Origin: Undibacterium paludis
Lineage (GTDB): Bacteria > Pseudomonadota > Gammaproteobacteria > Burkholderiales > Burkholderiaceae_D
Length of the DNA stretch: 64,000 nt
Direction of reading: 5' to 3'
NCBI RefSeq assembly: GCF_022568815.1
Contig: NZ_JAKZHX010000007.1
Coordinates: forward strand, 62,001 to 126,000
The position numbers and the translations under genes are program-made. Position 1 is the first letter of the stretch; the number at the start of each line of letters is the position of its first letter. Below the pieces are notes generated by a model that was given only the letters and a program-made list of their open reading frames with translations, did not search any database and was not told the DNA's origin. Below are positions 17,273 to 26,524 of the stretch, piece by piece.

Positions 17273-17692
17273 ATGAAATACCTGCACACCATGGTTCGCG
17301 TCACCGACCTTGACGCCTCTTTACGTTTTTACCGCGATGCACTGGGCCTGGACCTGGTACATCAAAAAGAGTATCCCAAGGGTCGTTTCACCCTGGTCTA
17401 TCTGGCAGCACCTGGCGACCATGACGCCCAGGTCGAGCTGACGTATAACTGGGACCCAGAGGTGTACACTGGCGGCCGCAACTTCGGCCACCTTGCCTAT
17501 CGCGTGGACGACATCTATGCACTCTGCCAGAAGCTGATGGACATGGGTATCGTCATCAACCGCCCGCCACGTGACGGTCACATGGCATTTGTGCGTTCAC
17601 CCGATAATATTTCCATAGAATTGCTGCAGGCTGGTGAACCGCTGCCACCAGCCGAGCCCTGGGTGTCAATGCAAAACACTGGCAGCTGGTAA
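17273..17692 (+). CDS. gloA: Lactoylglutathione lyase (glyoxalase I)
   Basis: The product is 139 aa, the normal size of a short bacterial glyoxalase I. It isomerises the hemithioacetal of methylglyoxal and glutathione to S-lactoylglutathione, detoxifying methylglyoxal. The four metal ligands sit at the expected places: His5, Glu55 (VELTYNW), His73 (GHLAYRV) and Glu116 (SIELLQ). The N-terminal [15 protein letters not shown] is the classic VOC-fold opening. The gene is monocistronic between a repeat element upstream and a strong terminator downstream. The family assignment is secure. Confidence 0.95.
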   Translation: MKYLHTMVRVTDLDASLRFYRDALGLDLVHQKEYPKGRFTLVYLAAPGDHDAQVELTYNWDPEVYTGGRNFGHLAYRVDDIYALCQKLMDMGIVINRPPRDGHMAFVRSPDNISIELLQAGEPLPPAEPWVSMQNTGSW

Positions 17693-17728
17693 GCTTGCCG
17701 GGAACCTGATGTACAAATCAATATGCAT

Positions 17729-17760
17729 AAAAAAACGCAGATGTTGATCTGCGTTTTTTA
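17729..17760. terminator. Strong bidirectional terminator
   Basis: Stem arms AAAAAACGCAGAT and ATCTGCGTTTTTT have a four-base loop, giving T-runs on both strands. It serves gloA on the plus strand and could end the small minus-strand reading frame beginning at 17869. Confidence 0.9.
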
Positions 17761-17761
17761 T

Positions 17762-17869
17762 TTACTGATGATAATCAGGACGGCGACTTTCTTTGTTCAT
17801 GACACGTATTAATACGATAACGGCAAGGAAAACAAGGATACCAATAGCACTGCATATACCTGTCCACAT
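17762..17869 (-). CDS. Putative 35-residue single-pass membrane peptide
   Basis: A small frame runs from ATG 17869 to TAA 17762. It encodes a short N-terminus (MWTGICSA), a continuous hydrophobic helix of about 18 residues, and a charged tail (MNKESRRPDYHQ). The shape is that of a single-span small membrane protein with the tail probably cytosolic. A weak GGA stands about nine bases upstream. The stop codon sits two bases from a symmetrical terminator, which fits a real transcript. I do not recognise a family, and random hydrophobic frames of this length occur, so confidence is moderate. Confidence 0.4.
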   Translation of the reverse strand: MWTGICSAIGILVFLAVIVLIRVMNKESRRPDYHQ

Positions 17870-18004
17870 AGAAAGTCCAAGCTTGAATTAAGAGTATTTC
17901 TTTATATCAAGTCTAAATATATCAAGTCAATATGACAGCCGTGTTTGTGACGATCTTTATCAATTATTGGTTTTTAGCTTTTTGTGCGAACTGTACATGC
18001 AGAG

Positions 18005-18180
18005 CTAGTGGACTTTAACAGTGAAAAGCGAAGTGCCTGCCATGTGCGCGACGACCAGGGCGGCGTTGCAAATACGCGCGACAGTCCGCTATCGCTGTGC
18101 TTATTTGTCAAAACCTTGCCTTGCCCTGATTCGCCGGGCACATGTCCTTCACTTCCGCTTTCACTGTTACAGTCCACTAG
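18005..18180. repeat. 176-bp near-continuous hairpin repeat
   Basis: Outer arms CTAGTGGACT and AGTCCACTAG are followed inward by TAACAGTGAAA against TTTCACTGTTA. Pairing continues through CATGTGC/GCACATG to a small loop around 18090. It lies directly downstream of pgi (stop at 18194) and could form a very long RNA hairpin. It contains no open frame that looks real. Confidence 0.75.
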
Positions 18181-18193
18181 TTCCATCACTTCC

Positions 18194-19840
18194 TCATACG
18201 TGTCCATGACGTCTGAAGTAGGCAATCAGGCCACTGGTTGAGGTATCGAGGTGGGAATCATAATCCTGGTTACCAAGAATGGCCGGCAGCAGACGATTCG
18301 CCAGCTGCTTGCCCAATTCCACCCCCCATTGATCAAAGGAATTAATCCCCCAGATCACGCCCTGCACAAAAACCTTGTGCTCATACAGCGCCAGCAACAT
18401 ACCTAACTGGAAGGGGTCAAGACTGGGCATCAGGATGGTGGTGGAAGGCTGATTGCCGGCAAATACCTTATGTGGCAAGAGCCTGGCGATCTGCTCGTCG
18501 CTCAAACCCGCCTGCGACAGTTCTTCCCTTGCCTGTGCCTCTGTCTTGCCAAAGGCGAGTGCAGCACTTTGCGCCAGGCAATTGGCCAGCAGCGGAGCCT
18601 GGTGACCCGGCAAGGGATAATCGCTTGATGCCGCCACCACGAAGTCACAAGGTATCAGCCAGCCCCCCTGATGCAACAACTGGAAGAATGCATGCTGACC
18701 ATTTACCCCGATTTCACCCCAGACAATGGGGTTGGCGCGACATGTCAGTGCTTCCCCATCACGGCTGACGGTCTTGCCATTCGACTCCATTTCCAGCTGC
18801 TGCAAAAACGCCGGTAAATGTCGTATCGATTCGTTATACGGCAAAATGGCTGTGGTTTCCGCACCGAGAAAATTGGTATTCCAGATCGAAATCAGGGCCA
18901 GCAGTACCGGCAGGTTTTTTTCCAGCGGGGCCTGGCAAAAATGCTTGTCCATGGTCTCGGCACCTGCCAGCAAACGCTCAAAACCATTCATGCCTATCGC
19001 CAGGGCAACGGACAGACCAACTGCCGACCATAGGGAATAACGACCACCCACCCAATCCCATATCTGCACGATGTTGCTGTCCGGGATGCCAAATTCATGC
19101 GCCTTTCCAGGGCTGGAAGTAACGGCGATAAAATGCTTGCCGACGGCCCACTCTTCCATCGCTGCAGCCATCAGCCAGGTCCTGGCGGTTTGGGCATTGA
19201 TGCTGGTTTCTTGCGTGGTAAAAGTCTTGGAAGCGACGATGAACAAGGTCGTGCGCGGATCAAGTTTTTCCAGCAAGGGTGCCAGATGGGCGCTATCCAG
19301 ATTGGATACATAATAGAAAGTCAGGCCAGGATGCTGGAATGCCGACAGGGCACGTGTTGCCAGCTTGGGGCCCAGGTCAGAGCCACCTATGCCGATATTG
19401 ACGATGGTTTGTATTGCATCGCCCTTGAAGCCACGCCACAGGCCGCTGCGTACCCGCTCGACAATATCACGCATCTGTTTGCGCACCGCCCGCACTTGCG
19501 GCATGACATCTTCAGCCGCGTTCGGGAAAGGCGTAAAGTCACTGTGGCGCAAAGCAGTATGCAAGACTGCGCGGTCTTCACTGATATTGATTTTTTCGCC
19601 GGCAAACATGCGGTCACGCCAGCTTTCGACCTTGGACAAGCGGGCCAGCGCCATCAGGCCGTCGAGTGCTGGCTGATCTATGCGCTGTTTGGAATAATCA
19701 ACGAGCAAGCCATCCAGCTCTACTGAAAAGTGATTGAAGCGCTCAGTATCGCTGTCAAATAATTCGCGCAAGTGTTGCTTTTCCAGCCTTTGTTGATGTG
19801 CCAGCAAAGTCTGCCATTCGGGTGTCAGCGTAATATTCAT
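18194..19840 (-). CDS. pgi: Glucose-6-phosphate isomerase
   Basis: The product is 548 aa from ATG 19840, matching the usual bacterial length; an upstream in-frame Met at 19864 adds eight residues. It interconverts glucose 6-phosphate and fructose 6-phosphate in glycolysis and gluconeogenesis. Visible signatures are the first sugar-isomerase block IGIGGSDLGP, the VASKTFTTQET phosphate loop, the GGRYSLWSAVGL block and the C-terminal GINSFDQWGVELGK signature. The gene is monocistronic, with a 176-bp inverted repeat directly behind its stop codon. The assignment is secure. Confidence 0.97.
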   Translation of the reverse strand: MNITLTPEWQTLLAHQQRLEKQHLRELFDSDTERFNHFSVELDGLLVDYSKQRIDQPALDGLMALARLSKVESWRDRMFAGEKINISEDRAVLHTALRHSDFTPFPNAAEDVMPQVRAVRKQMRDIVERVRSGLWRGFKGDAIQTIVNIGIGGSDLGPKLATRALSAFQHPGLTFYYVSNLDSAHLAPLLEKLDPRTTLFIVASKTFTTQETSINAQTARTWLMAAAMEEWAVGKHFIAVTSSPGKAHEFGIPDSNIVQIWDWVGGRYSLWSAVGLSVALAIGMNGFERLLAGAETMDKHFCQAPLEKNLPVLLALISIWNTNFLGAETTAILPYNESIRHLPAFLQQLEMESNGKTVSRDGEALTCRANPIVWGEIGVNGQHAFFQLLHQGGWLIPCDFVVAASSDYPLPGHQAPLLANCLAQSAALAFGKTEAQAREELSQAGLSDEQIARLLPHKVFAGNQPSTTILMPSLDPFQLGMLLALYEHKVFVQGVIWGINSFDQWGVELGKQLANRLLPAILGNQDYDSHLDTSTSGLIAYFRRHGHV

Positions 19841-19999
19841 AATAATCCCAGCAATGAATGCCAAAGCAAGTCGTGATTAGAGTTGTGCATAGCTTGTGCA
19901 ATTATGCATGCATCATCGTCGTTTATTGTTAAAATAAACATTGATTAACGTATTTGTTATTTTCATAAGTCAATGACGGTCTTTGAATGACCACCGCTT

Positions 20000-20163
20000 A
20001 GAACCTGATCACGATCTGTAGCGAGCGGGTGTCAGCGGGGTAAGGGTAACAAATACGCAGCGCAAAAAGCGGAATGTACTTGAGTACATGAGCATGTTGA
20101 GCAGCACATGAGCCCCGCTTAAATTCCTATTGCGCCCGCGCAGTAAGATCGTGCACAGGTTCT
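20000..20163. repeat. Dispersed long inverted repeat, copy A
   Basis: Ends AGAACCTG and CAGGTTCT are followed inside by CACGATCT and AGATCGTG. A palindromic centre ATGTACTTGAGTACAT lies at 20074-20089. The whole unit is a diverged copy, in reverse orientation, of the element at 56721-56884. It occupies the space between pgi and the receiver gene. The rest of that gap (19841-19999) is AT-rich, with no gene seen. Confidence 0.85.
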
Positions 20164-20204
20164 TACAGAACAGACGTCGATTAGCCTGACAGAAAAGGAT
20201 GATC

Positions 20205-20642
20205 ATGCTGAACAAACAAGACATAGGCATCTTGATTGTGGATGACAACGACATCAGCCGTTCTATGTTGCGTCATATCCTTACTACAGAGGCATACAAT
20301 GTTGCTGGTGAAGTATCAAGCGGCGTCGCTGCGCTGGACTGGATAGAAAGAACCATACCCGAGGTGGTTTGCCTTGATGTCATGATGCCTGATATCAGCG
20401 GGCTGGAGATACTGGAGCATATCAAGAAAGTGTCCCCAGACACCATTGTGCTGATGGTCACAGGCAGTAACAACAAGGAAACCGTGGTCAAGGCCATCAG
20501 GGCCGGGGCGAATGGTTTCATCGTCAAACCCTTCAATCCGGCAACTCTGCTGCAATCGGTCGATTACTCGGTCAACAAATACTACAGACAATTGAAGGTC
20601 ATGATAGACCGCCGCAAAGCCTGGAAGCAGCGTGGTCTGTAA
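20205..20642 (+). CDS. Single-domain response regulator (CheY-like)
   Basis: The product is 145 aa. The ATG at 20205 is preferred over the one at 20199 because AAAGGA lies at a proper distance only from the later codon. A complete receiver domain is present: acidic pocket Asp13-Asp14, phospho-acceptor Asp58 (CLDVMMPD), Thr86 and Lys108 (FIVKPF). After the domain only a basic tail of about 25 residues remains, with no output domain. It is likely an adaptor in a phosphorelay or a regulator of a partner by binding. No kinase is adjacent, so its partner is unknown. The spacing before the gene is filled by a long inverted repeat. Confidence 0.9.
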   Translation: MLNKQDIGILIVDDNDISRSMLRHILTTEAYNVAGEVSSGVAALDWIERTIPEVVCLDVMMPDISGLEILEHIKKVSPDTIVLMVTGSNNKETVVKAIRAGANGFIVKPFNPATLLQSVDYSVNKYYRQLKVMIDRRKAWKQRGL

Positions 20643-20692
20643 TCTGATCGACTCTGCCGGCCCTGATTTGCCAGAGCCTGATTTATCTGTAC

Positions 20693-21475
20693 TTAAGCCT
20701 GGCGGCTACTGAGCAGATTCGCCATGGCGACATAGGCTTCCAGTGAAATCGATTCTGGCCGCAATTGCGGGTCAACACCACAGGCAAGCAGGTCAGCCTC
20801 AGTCAATAAACCGGCGACACAATTGCGCACAACCTTGCGTCTCTGTGAAAAAGCCTTGGTGACGACTTCTTCGAGTTTCTTGATATCACAGGGCAAAGCA
20901 CCTGGTTTGGGTATCATGCGCACGATGGCAGACTCCACCTTGGGTGGCGGGTCAAACGCTTCTGGCGGGACGATGAACATCAATTCCATGTAATAGCGCA
21001 CCTGCAGCATGACAGACAGACGACCATAAACCTTGCTACCCGGTTCAGCCACCATGCGCTCAACCACTTCTTTTTGCAGCATGAAATGCTGGTCTTCCAC
21101 CAATGGCGCAATCTCTGCCAGATGAAACAGCAACGGGCTGGAAATGTTGTACGGCAGATTTCCAACCACCCGCAGCTTTTGTCCAGCAGGTACCGGGATG
21201 CTGGCGAAATCAAATTGCAGGGCATCTCCCTCATGAATGATGAGTTTGTCTGCCGGGAAATTTTTCTTCAGTCGCGTCACCAGGTCGCGATCAAGTTCGA
21301 CCACATGCAATTGTGTGAGGCCGTCCAGTAAGAGGCGTGTCATGGCGGCCAGTCCGGGACCGATTTCCACCATGGTTTGTCCCGCCTGTGGATTGATGGA
21401 ACGGATAATCTGGCTTAATACCATTTCGTCGGTCAGGAAGTTCTGGCCGAATCGTTTACGAGGAATATGTTTCAT
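20693..21475 (-). CDS. rsmA: 16S rRNA dimethyladenosine transferase
   Basis: The product is 260 aa. It transfers four methyl groups from S-adenosylmethionine to two adjacent adenines near the 3' end of 16S rRNA, a late step in small-subunit assembly. Typical features are RKRFGQNFL at the start, the SAM motif [11 protein letters not shown], the ELDRDL and EGDALQFD acidic strands, and the catalytic [11 protein letters not shown] motif. It belongs to the lptD-surA-pdxA-rsmA order conserved in many proteobacteria. The ribosome site is weak, and a 13-bp tandem repeat separates it from pdxA. Confidence 0.96.
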   Translation of the reverse strand: MKHIPRKRFGQNFLTDEMVLSQIIRSINPQAGQTMVEIGPGLAAMTRLLLDGLTQLHVVELDRDLVTRLKKNFPADKLIIHEGDALQFDFASIPVPAGQKLRVVGNLPYNISSPLLFHLAEIAPLVEDQHFMLQKEVVERMVAEPGSKVYGRLSVMLQVRYYMELMFIVPPEAFDPPPKVESAIVRMIPKPGALPCDIKKLEEVVTKAFSQRRKVVRNCVAGLLTEADLLACGVDPQLRPESISLEAYVAMANLLSSRQA

Positions 21476-21481
21476 ATAATT

Positions 21482-21546
21482 TATTGCGCGTTAATTTGAC
21501 GCATTAATTTGACGCATTAATATGATGCGCTAATAGGATGCGTTAA
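21482..21546. repeat. 13-bp tandem repeat, five units
   Basis: Five consecutive 13-bp units lie at 21482, 21495, 21508, 21521 and 21534. Two are identical (TTTGACGCATTAA) and the rest differ by two to four bases. The array covers the last codons and stop of pdxA and most of the rsmA leader. Confidence 0.9.
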
Positions 21547-22567
21547 CCATGTCGGCAGCAACCCGGATGGCGACCAGCATACTGCCGACGTCGGCATGAC
21601 CAAGACCTTGTGCAGCCAGGTCAAGCGCCGTACCATGATCAACAGAGGTACGTATCAGGGGCAAACCCAGGGTGATATTCACACCGAGTCCAAAACTTGC
21701 GTGCTTTAATACAGGCAAACCCTGGTCGTGGTACATGGCCAGCACGCAGTCTGCCTGTGCCAGGTATTTTTGCTGGAACAAGGTATCTGCCGGATAGGGC
21801 CCCGTCACCTGCATGCCGAGTTCACAAGCCTTGTTGATGACCGGCGTGATCACGTCGATTTCTTCATTGCCAAGGTAACCGTTTTCACCTGCATGCGGGT
21901 TCAGACCAGCCACCAGGATGCGCGGCCTGGTGATGCCAAACTTGCTGCGCAAATCAGCATCAATGATGGTCAGTGTCTGCAACAAATCATCAAACCGTAT
22001 GGCGGCGGCGACCTTGCTCAAAGGCAGGTGGGTGGTTGCCAGCGCAACCCGTAGCGGCTGGGGCAATTGCGCATTGGCTTCACTGGCCAGCATCATGACC
22101 ACACGGCCAGTCTGCGTTTTTTCAGCAAAGTATTCCGTATGACCGCTGAAAGCGACGCCGGCATCATTGATGGTACTTTTTTGCAAGGGCGCCGTGACGA
22201 TGGCCTGACACCATTTTTGCTGCACGCTTTCTATGGCGACATCCAGGGTCTGCAAGACTGCCCTGCCGTTCCTGGGGTCAAGCTGACCTGCCACCACATG
22301 GGCATGTAGAGGGCAGTCAATCATGGTCAGTCGTTCATTGCCTGAAGCGGGCAAACCCTGATTGCGCAGCGCCTCTTGCGACACCCCCATCATATTGATG
22401 GCCGGATCTATATCAGCAGCCAGCATGGACAGGTAGGCTGCATCACCTAACAGTACCGGGCGTATCTCATGACGCAAAGCCCAGGCTGCCCGTAGGGCGA
22501 TTTCCGGCCCTATGCCAGCCGGCTCGCCTACAGTGATCGCGATGACCGGCAAACCGGGCTGCGGCAT
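21530..22567 (-). CDS. pdxA: 4-hydroxythreonine-4-phosphate dehydrogenase
   Basis: The product is 345 aa from ATG 22567, one base after the surA stop; the frame is open further upstream inside surA but that part is not PdxA. The enzyme oxidises 4-phosphohydroxy-L-threonine with NAD in vitamin B6 synthesis. Features include [13 protein letters not shown], the metal-site FSGHTEYFA, the [13 protein letters not shown] strand, the [14 protein letters not shown] motif, and a late [11 protein letters not shown]. These include the conserved His and Asp ligands. The C-terminal NASY plus stop falls inside a 13-bp tandem repeat, an oddity described separately. Confidence 0.96.
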   Translation of the reverse strand: MPQPGLPVIAITVGEPAGIGPEIALRAAWALRHEIRPVLLGDAAYLSMLAADIDPAINMMGVSQEALRNQGLPASGNERLTMIDCPLHAHVVAGQLDPRNGRAVLQTLDVAIESVQQKWCQAIVTAPLQKSTINDAGVAFSGHTEYFAEKTQTGRVVMMLASEANAQLPQPLRVALATTHLPLSKVAAAIRFDDLLQTLTIIDADLRSKFGITRPRILVAGLNPHAGENGYLGNEEIDVITPVINKACELGMQVTGPYPADTLFQQKYLAQADCVLAMYHDQGLPVLKHASFGLGVNITLGLPLIRTSVDHGTALDLAAQGLGHADVGSMLVAIRVAADMVNASY

Positions 22568-22568
22568 T

Positions 22569-23945
22569 TTATTTATCTTCCAGTCGATAATCGACGTAAG
22601 CGCGGTCACGGATTTCACGCAACCAGTCTTGCAGGGCTTCATCCGATTTGCGTTCACGCACTGCCTGACGGGCTGCCACACGCAACCGGTCTTTCGACAT
22701 TTCATCCGCTTTACGTTCCAATACCTGGATCAGATGCACGCCGTACTGGGATGCAATCGGTTCGCTGATCTGGTTCACCGCCAGCTTGTCCATGGCCTGC
22801 TCAAATTCGGCTACGGTCATACCTGGTTCCAGCCAACCCAGGTCCCCGCCCTTGGAGGCAGAACCGTCAGCAGAATAGGTCTTGGCCAGTTCTTCGAAAG
22901 TCGCTTCCTTGGCTTCTATCTTCCGTTTGAATTCCAGCAGTTTCTGACGCGCTTCAGCCTCGGTGACGATCTGACTGACCTTGATCAGGATATGCCTGAC
23001 ATGGGTCTGCTGTATGGAAGAGACAGCCTTGGCGTCATTAAGTGCACGCTTGCCATTGACCTTGACAATGTGAAAACCGTTAGGGCTGCGTACGATGTCA
23101 GAAATTTCGCCAACCTTGATCTTGGAAATGGCGTCCACAAACAACTGTGGCAGACGATCCTGTTCACGCCAGCCTATGTCGCCCCCCTTGAGGGCTTCGG
23201 AGCTGTCTGAATAAGTGACCGCTGTCTTGGCAAAGTCGGCGCCGGAACGTAGTTTCTGCAACACTTCTTCTGCGCGTTGACGACGTGCATTGATCTGTTC
23301 GGCAGACGCTTTTTCAGGGATGCTGATCAGGATATGGGCCAGATTCAGTTCCTGCTTGGCTGCCTTGTTGTTGGCTTCTGCCGCCAGGTAGTTATCGATC
23401 TCGGTTTCGGACACCTGGATCTTGCTGTCGACTTCACGCTCACGTATGCGCTGTTTTAGGATGTCGTTGCGAATCTCTTCACGAAACTTGGCATAAGACG
23501 TGCCTTCACGCTCGATCTGGTTGCGAAACTCCTGCAAGGACATCTTGTTCTGTTCAGCCAGACGCAGCATGGTGCGGTCCAGCATGACATCATCAACCCG
23601 CATGCCATTCTCTTTGGCCAATTGCATTTGCGCTTTGTCCGTGATCATGCGTTCCAGCAATTGCTTTTGCAAAACGGCACGATCAGGCAACGGGGTACCG
23701 GCTTTTTTCAGGCTCAGTTCTATTTCCGCCATGCGTTCATTCAATTCCTGACGTGTAATCACATCATCATTAACAACCACGACTATGCTATTGATCACTT
23801 GCGACTTGCCAGAGGTCTGCGTCTTGGGTGGAGTGATGGGGCTCAGTTTAACTTGTGACCAGGCTGTCGTACTGACGAGCAGGCCAGCAGAAACTGCCAG
23901 TGCAGTGAGTAATTTACTTTGTTTCATTTGCAATAAATGTCGCAT
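22569..23945 (-). CDS. surA: Periplasmic chaperone and peptidyl-prolyl isomerase SurA
   Basis: The product is 458 aa with an N-terminal signal peptide ending near TTAWSQV, a SurA N-terminal chaperone region (about 45-170) and two parvulin domains ([11 protein letters not shown] about 205-300, and VRHILIKVS about 315-420). It escorts outer-membrane proteins, including LptD, to the BAM complex. The two internal GGDIGW and [10 protein letters not shown] repeats are typical of parvulin domains. The start at 23945 has a GGA site; Met7 at 23927 is an alternative. It lies between lptD and pdxA, the usual order, and its stop almost touches the pdxA start. Confidence 0.96.
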   Translation of the reverse strand: MRHLLQMKQSKLLTALAVSAGLLVSTTAWSQVKLSPITPPKTQTSGKSQVINSIVVVVNDDVITRQELNERMAEIELSLKKAGTPLPDRAVLQKQLLERMITDKAQMQLAKENGMRVDDVMLDRTMLRLAEQNKMSLQEFRNQIEREGTSYAKFREEIRNDILKQRIREREVDSKIQVSETEIDNYLAAEANNKAAKQELNLAHILISIPEKASAEQINARRQRAEEVLQKLRSGADFAKTAVTYSDSSEALKGGDIGWREQDRLPQLFVDAISKIKVGEISDIVRSPNGFHIVKVNGKRALNDAKAVSSIQQTHVRHILIKVSQIVTEAEARQKLLEFKRKIEAKEATFEELAKTYSADGSASKGGDLGWLEPGMTVAEFEQAMDKLAVNQISEPIASQYGVHLIQVLERKADEMSKDRLRVAARQAVRERKSDEALQDWLREIRDRAYVDYRLEDK

Positions 23946-24105
23946 ATTGGTCCAAAATCTTGTTAAACCGTTGCCGTTATAGAGTTGTCCAAGCGGGCAA
24001 AAGTTGCAATATACACGTTAGCACCCGTTTCACAAACAATCAGGGCAAAGTACCAACGGGCAAGAGCCTTACTATTAAAACTACAAAACTGTATTCGGTG
24101 ATGTT

Positions 24106-26391
24106 TCAACGTTCATTTTCAGGTTGGTAACCTGAAATATTTTTCCGCAGGGCATCAATTGGATTACCGCCAAAACCCAGTCTGGCGAGACCATTCAACT
24201 CCAGCTGTATCGAGAAGCCAGAGGTGTTATTGACACTATTGGTGGCAAAGCGCTGTGCCAGGAAGCGCAGTGACCAGCAATCTGCCTTGTATTCAAAGCC
24301 GAGCAGACCATCAACCATTTTCTTGTCCATGATGGAATAGTTGCTGCGCCCTACCATATACCAGCGGTCTGCCATGGGCCATTGAGTAGATACGTCAACC
24401 TGCTCCAGCGTATTGCGCTGATAACGATAGGCTAGGTTCAAGACCTTCTTGGGCGAAGGCTGCCAGTGTATGCCATAGTTGGCGCGCACAGACTGCCGGT
24501 CTGTCTGACTCAGTTGCAGGGCCATATCGCCACTCAGTGTGGTGGATATCTTGCCTGTTGCCGCCAGCAGCAGATCAGAACGGCTGGGGCTGACCGTGTT
24601 ATCGAGTGTCACCCTTTGTGTATTGAAATAAAAGCGCTGACCTATGGCCAGCTTCAGGCTTTCATCCCCGTTGCCCTCAATGAAGCGCGATACGACGGCG
24701 GCGGTGATCTGGTTGGAATCGCCTATCCTGTCCTGGCCGGTAAAACGATTTTCACTGAAAATCTGGGCAAAATTGAAATCAGCAACGGCGCTGTCGAAAT
24801 TCGGCATCTTCGACTGGTCACGGTAAGGCGTGTTCACATAGAACAGGCGTGGTTCCAGCGTTTGCGTGAGGTCAGTATCAAACAAACGTGTCTTGCGTTC
24901 AAACACCAGGCCGCTGTCGACAGAAAAAGTCGGAACGACGCGGTGGAAATCAGCCTCCTGCCCCGGCGTCGGGTTCACCAGATGGTAAGTAGTGGCATGC
25001 AAGGACAGCTTGGGAATGACAAAACCGCCCGACTGCACCAGCGGCAACGATATCTGCGGATTAACCACAGTACGGTCACCGCGCACCAGGGTAGGATGCC
25101 AGAAACGCGTCACCAGGCTGTCCATGGACCAGTCGAAACCAGCAACATCATGCTGCTCGGCATGCAATTGCAGTTGCGGCAAACGGTCATATGGCCGGTC
25201 TATCGGTGCAGTCAAATCCTGCAGGACCTGATAATTGGACGTCCTTAAACCCAGGCTCCAGAATGAGCCGTAATACGTCAGGTTCGCTTCGCGCAAGAGC
25301 AGGCGCTGCGCCGTCTTGGTAATCGTGCGTGAAAAATCGGCTGGGTAATTGTCATCCGATGCGCTATTGATATTCCATGATAACTCCAGTTGCGGCAGCA
25401 GTTTTTGCTGATGCACGGAAGCCACCGCATAGCGGTTGGTATTGGTGACGCGGTCATTGAGCAGACCCTCTACACTGGTCTCACCAGAGTAAGTCTCGCC
25501 AAGATAGCGACCTTCCAGCCCCAGTTGCAGACCACGCCTGGCAATCATCTTGGGATAGACGGTCAAGTCACGGTTAGGAGCGATATTGAAATAATAAGGC
25601 AGTGTTACTTCAGGACCGCCCTTGGATGAAGCACCAAGAATGGGCGGCAACAAGCCGGAATGGCGGGCGCCCGACAGGGGAAAAGTCAGTGAAGGTGTCG
25701 CCAGTATGGGCACGCCCTTGAAATATACAACCGACTTGCCCGCCACGCCGCGATCAAGACCGGTATCCAGATCCAGAGTATCAGCCTGCAAATACCAGTC
25801 CGGATCCAGCCCTTCGCAAGTACTGTAAGTTCCCCTGGTGATGGTGGAACGTTCCTCATCCTTGAAGTCAATGCGGGCGGCATGGCCCTGGGCATTGTTG
25901 CGCAACAGCTTGTACACCGGGTTGCTGACATAACCGGCATTCGAATCAAGTTGCATGCGCATGGCGTCACCGGTGTAGCAATCACCATAGCGTTGCACAC
26001 GTACCTTGCCTGTAGCCTCTACCTCATCCTCCAGATTGCGGTACATGGCTTCGTCAGCATTGACACGGGTACCACCCTTGACTATCTCGACATCATGCTC
26101 AAACTTGATGAAACGCTCCGGCCGGCCGTTGAATGCTTCAGAGCGGATAGTCACGGGAGCATTCTTGTCGTCCTGCTTTTGCTTGTCAATCTGCAGTTTT
26201 TCTTTGGATGGTTTATCGTCCTGCTGTTTTTTGACCTGTACTTCGTCTGGCGCAACGGTCGGCACAGTCTGAGCCATTACCTGAGAGAAATAGGCAGGCA
26301 CCAAAACCGACACCAGAATCGCCGGAATAGTAGGAAACAACAGCGGTGAGTGAGATAATACGGGTTTCCTGCGCATGAATTCAGTGGTCAA
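24106..26391 (-). CDS. lptD: LPS-assembly outer-membrane protein LptD
   Basis: The product is 761 aa. A signal sequence ends about residue 41 (VMAQ), followed by a Lys/Gln/Asp-rich linker, an OstA-type beta-jellyroll (about 80-200) and a long C-terminal beta-barrel. It inserts lipopolysaccharide into the outer membrane with LptE. Visible barrel markers are the LTFPLSGARHSGLLPP segment and the final QLELNGLARLGFG strand. Only three cysteines occur (GDCYTG, STCEG and DCWS), fewer than the four of the E. coli protein, so probably only one interdomain disulfide forms. The gene begins the lptD-surA-pdxA-rsmA run and is divergent from amgK. Confidence 0.96.
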   Translation of the reverse strand: MTTEFMRRKPVLSHSPLLFPTIPAILVSVLVPAYFSQVMAQTVPTVAPDEVQVKKQQDDKPSKEKLQIDKQKQDDKNAPVTIRSEAFNGRPERFIKFEHDVEIVKGGTRVNADEAMYRNLEDEVEATGKVRVQRYGDCYTGDAMRMQLDSNAGYVSNPVYKLLRNNAQGHAARIDFKDEERSTITRGTYSTCEGLDPDWYLQADTLDLDTGLDRGVAGKSVVYFKGVPILATPSLTFPLSGARHSGLLPPILGASSKGGPEVTLPYYFNIAPNRDLTVYPKMIARRGLQLGLEGRYLGETYSGETSVEGLLNDRVTNTNRYAVASVHQQKLLPQLELSWNINSASDDNYPADFSRTITKTAQRLLLREANLTYYGSFWSLGLRTSNYQVLQDLTAPIDRPYDRLPQLQLHAEQHDVAGFDWSMDSLVTRFWHPTLVRGDRTVVNPQISLPLVQSGGFVIPKLSLHATTYHLVNPTPGQEADFHRVVPTFSVDSGLVFERKTRLFDTDLTQTLEPRLFYVNTPYRDQSKMPNFDSAVADFNFAQIFSENRFTGQDRIGDSNQITAAVVSRFIEGNGDESLKLAIGQRFYFNTQRVTLDNTVSPSRSDLLLAATGKISTTLSGDMALQLSQTDRQSVRANYGIHWQPSPKKVLNLAYRYQRNTLEQVDVSTQWPMADRWYMVGRSNYSIMDKKMVDGLLGFEYKADCWSLRFLAQRFATNSVNNTSGFSIQLELNGLARLGFGGNPIDALRKNISGYQPENER

Positions 26392-26524
26392 ATAAGCGTT
26401 TTGCCAAGTATGCTGGCCGATGTCATACAGACAATACGCCAGAAATCAGTCGCCTATTATAGGTTAAATGCTGGCAAAACCACTTGAAGTATGCAGACAA
26501 ACTAAACTCTATTAAATTTTATAC

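Noticed and set aside
18005..18225. Short frames on both strands inside the 176-bp repeat
   Set aside because: Mirror-image frames arise from the inverted repeat itself.
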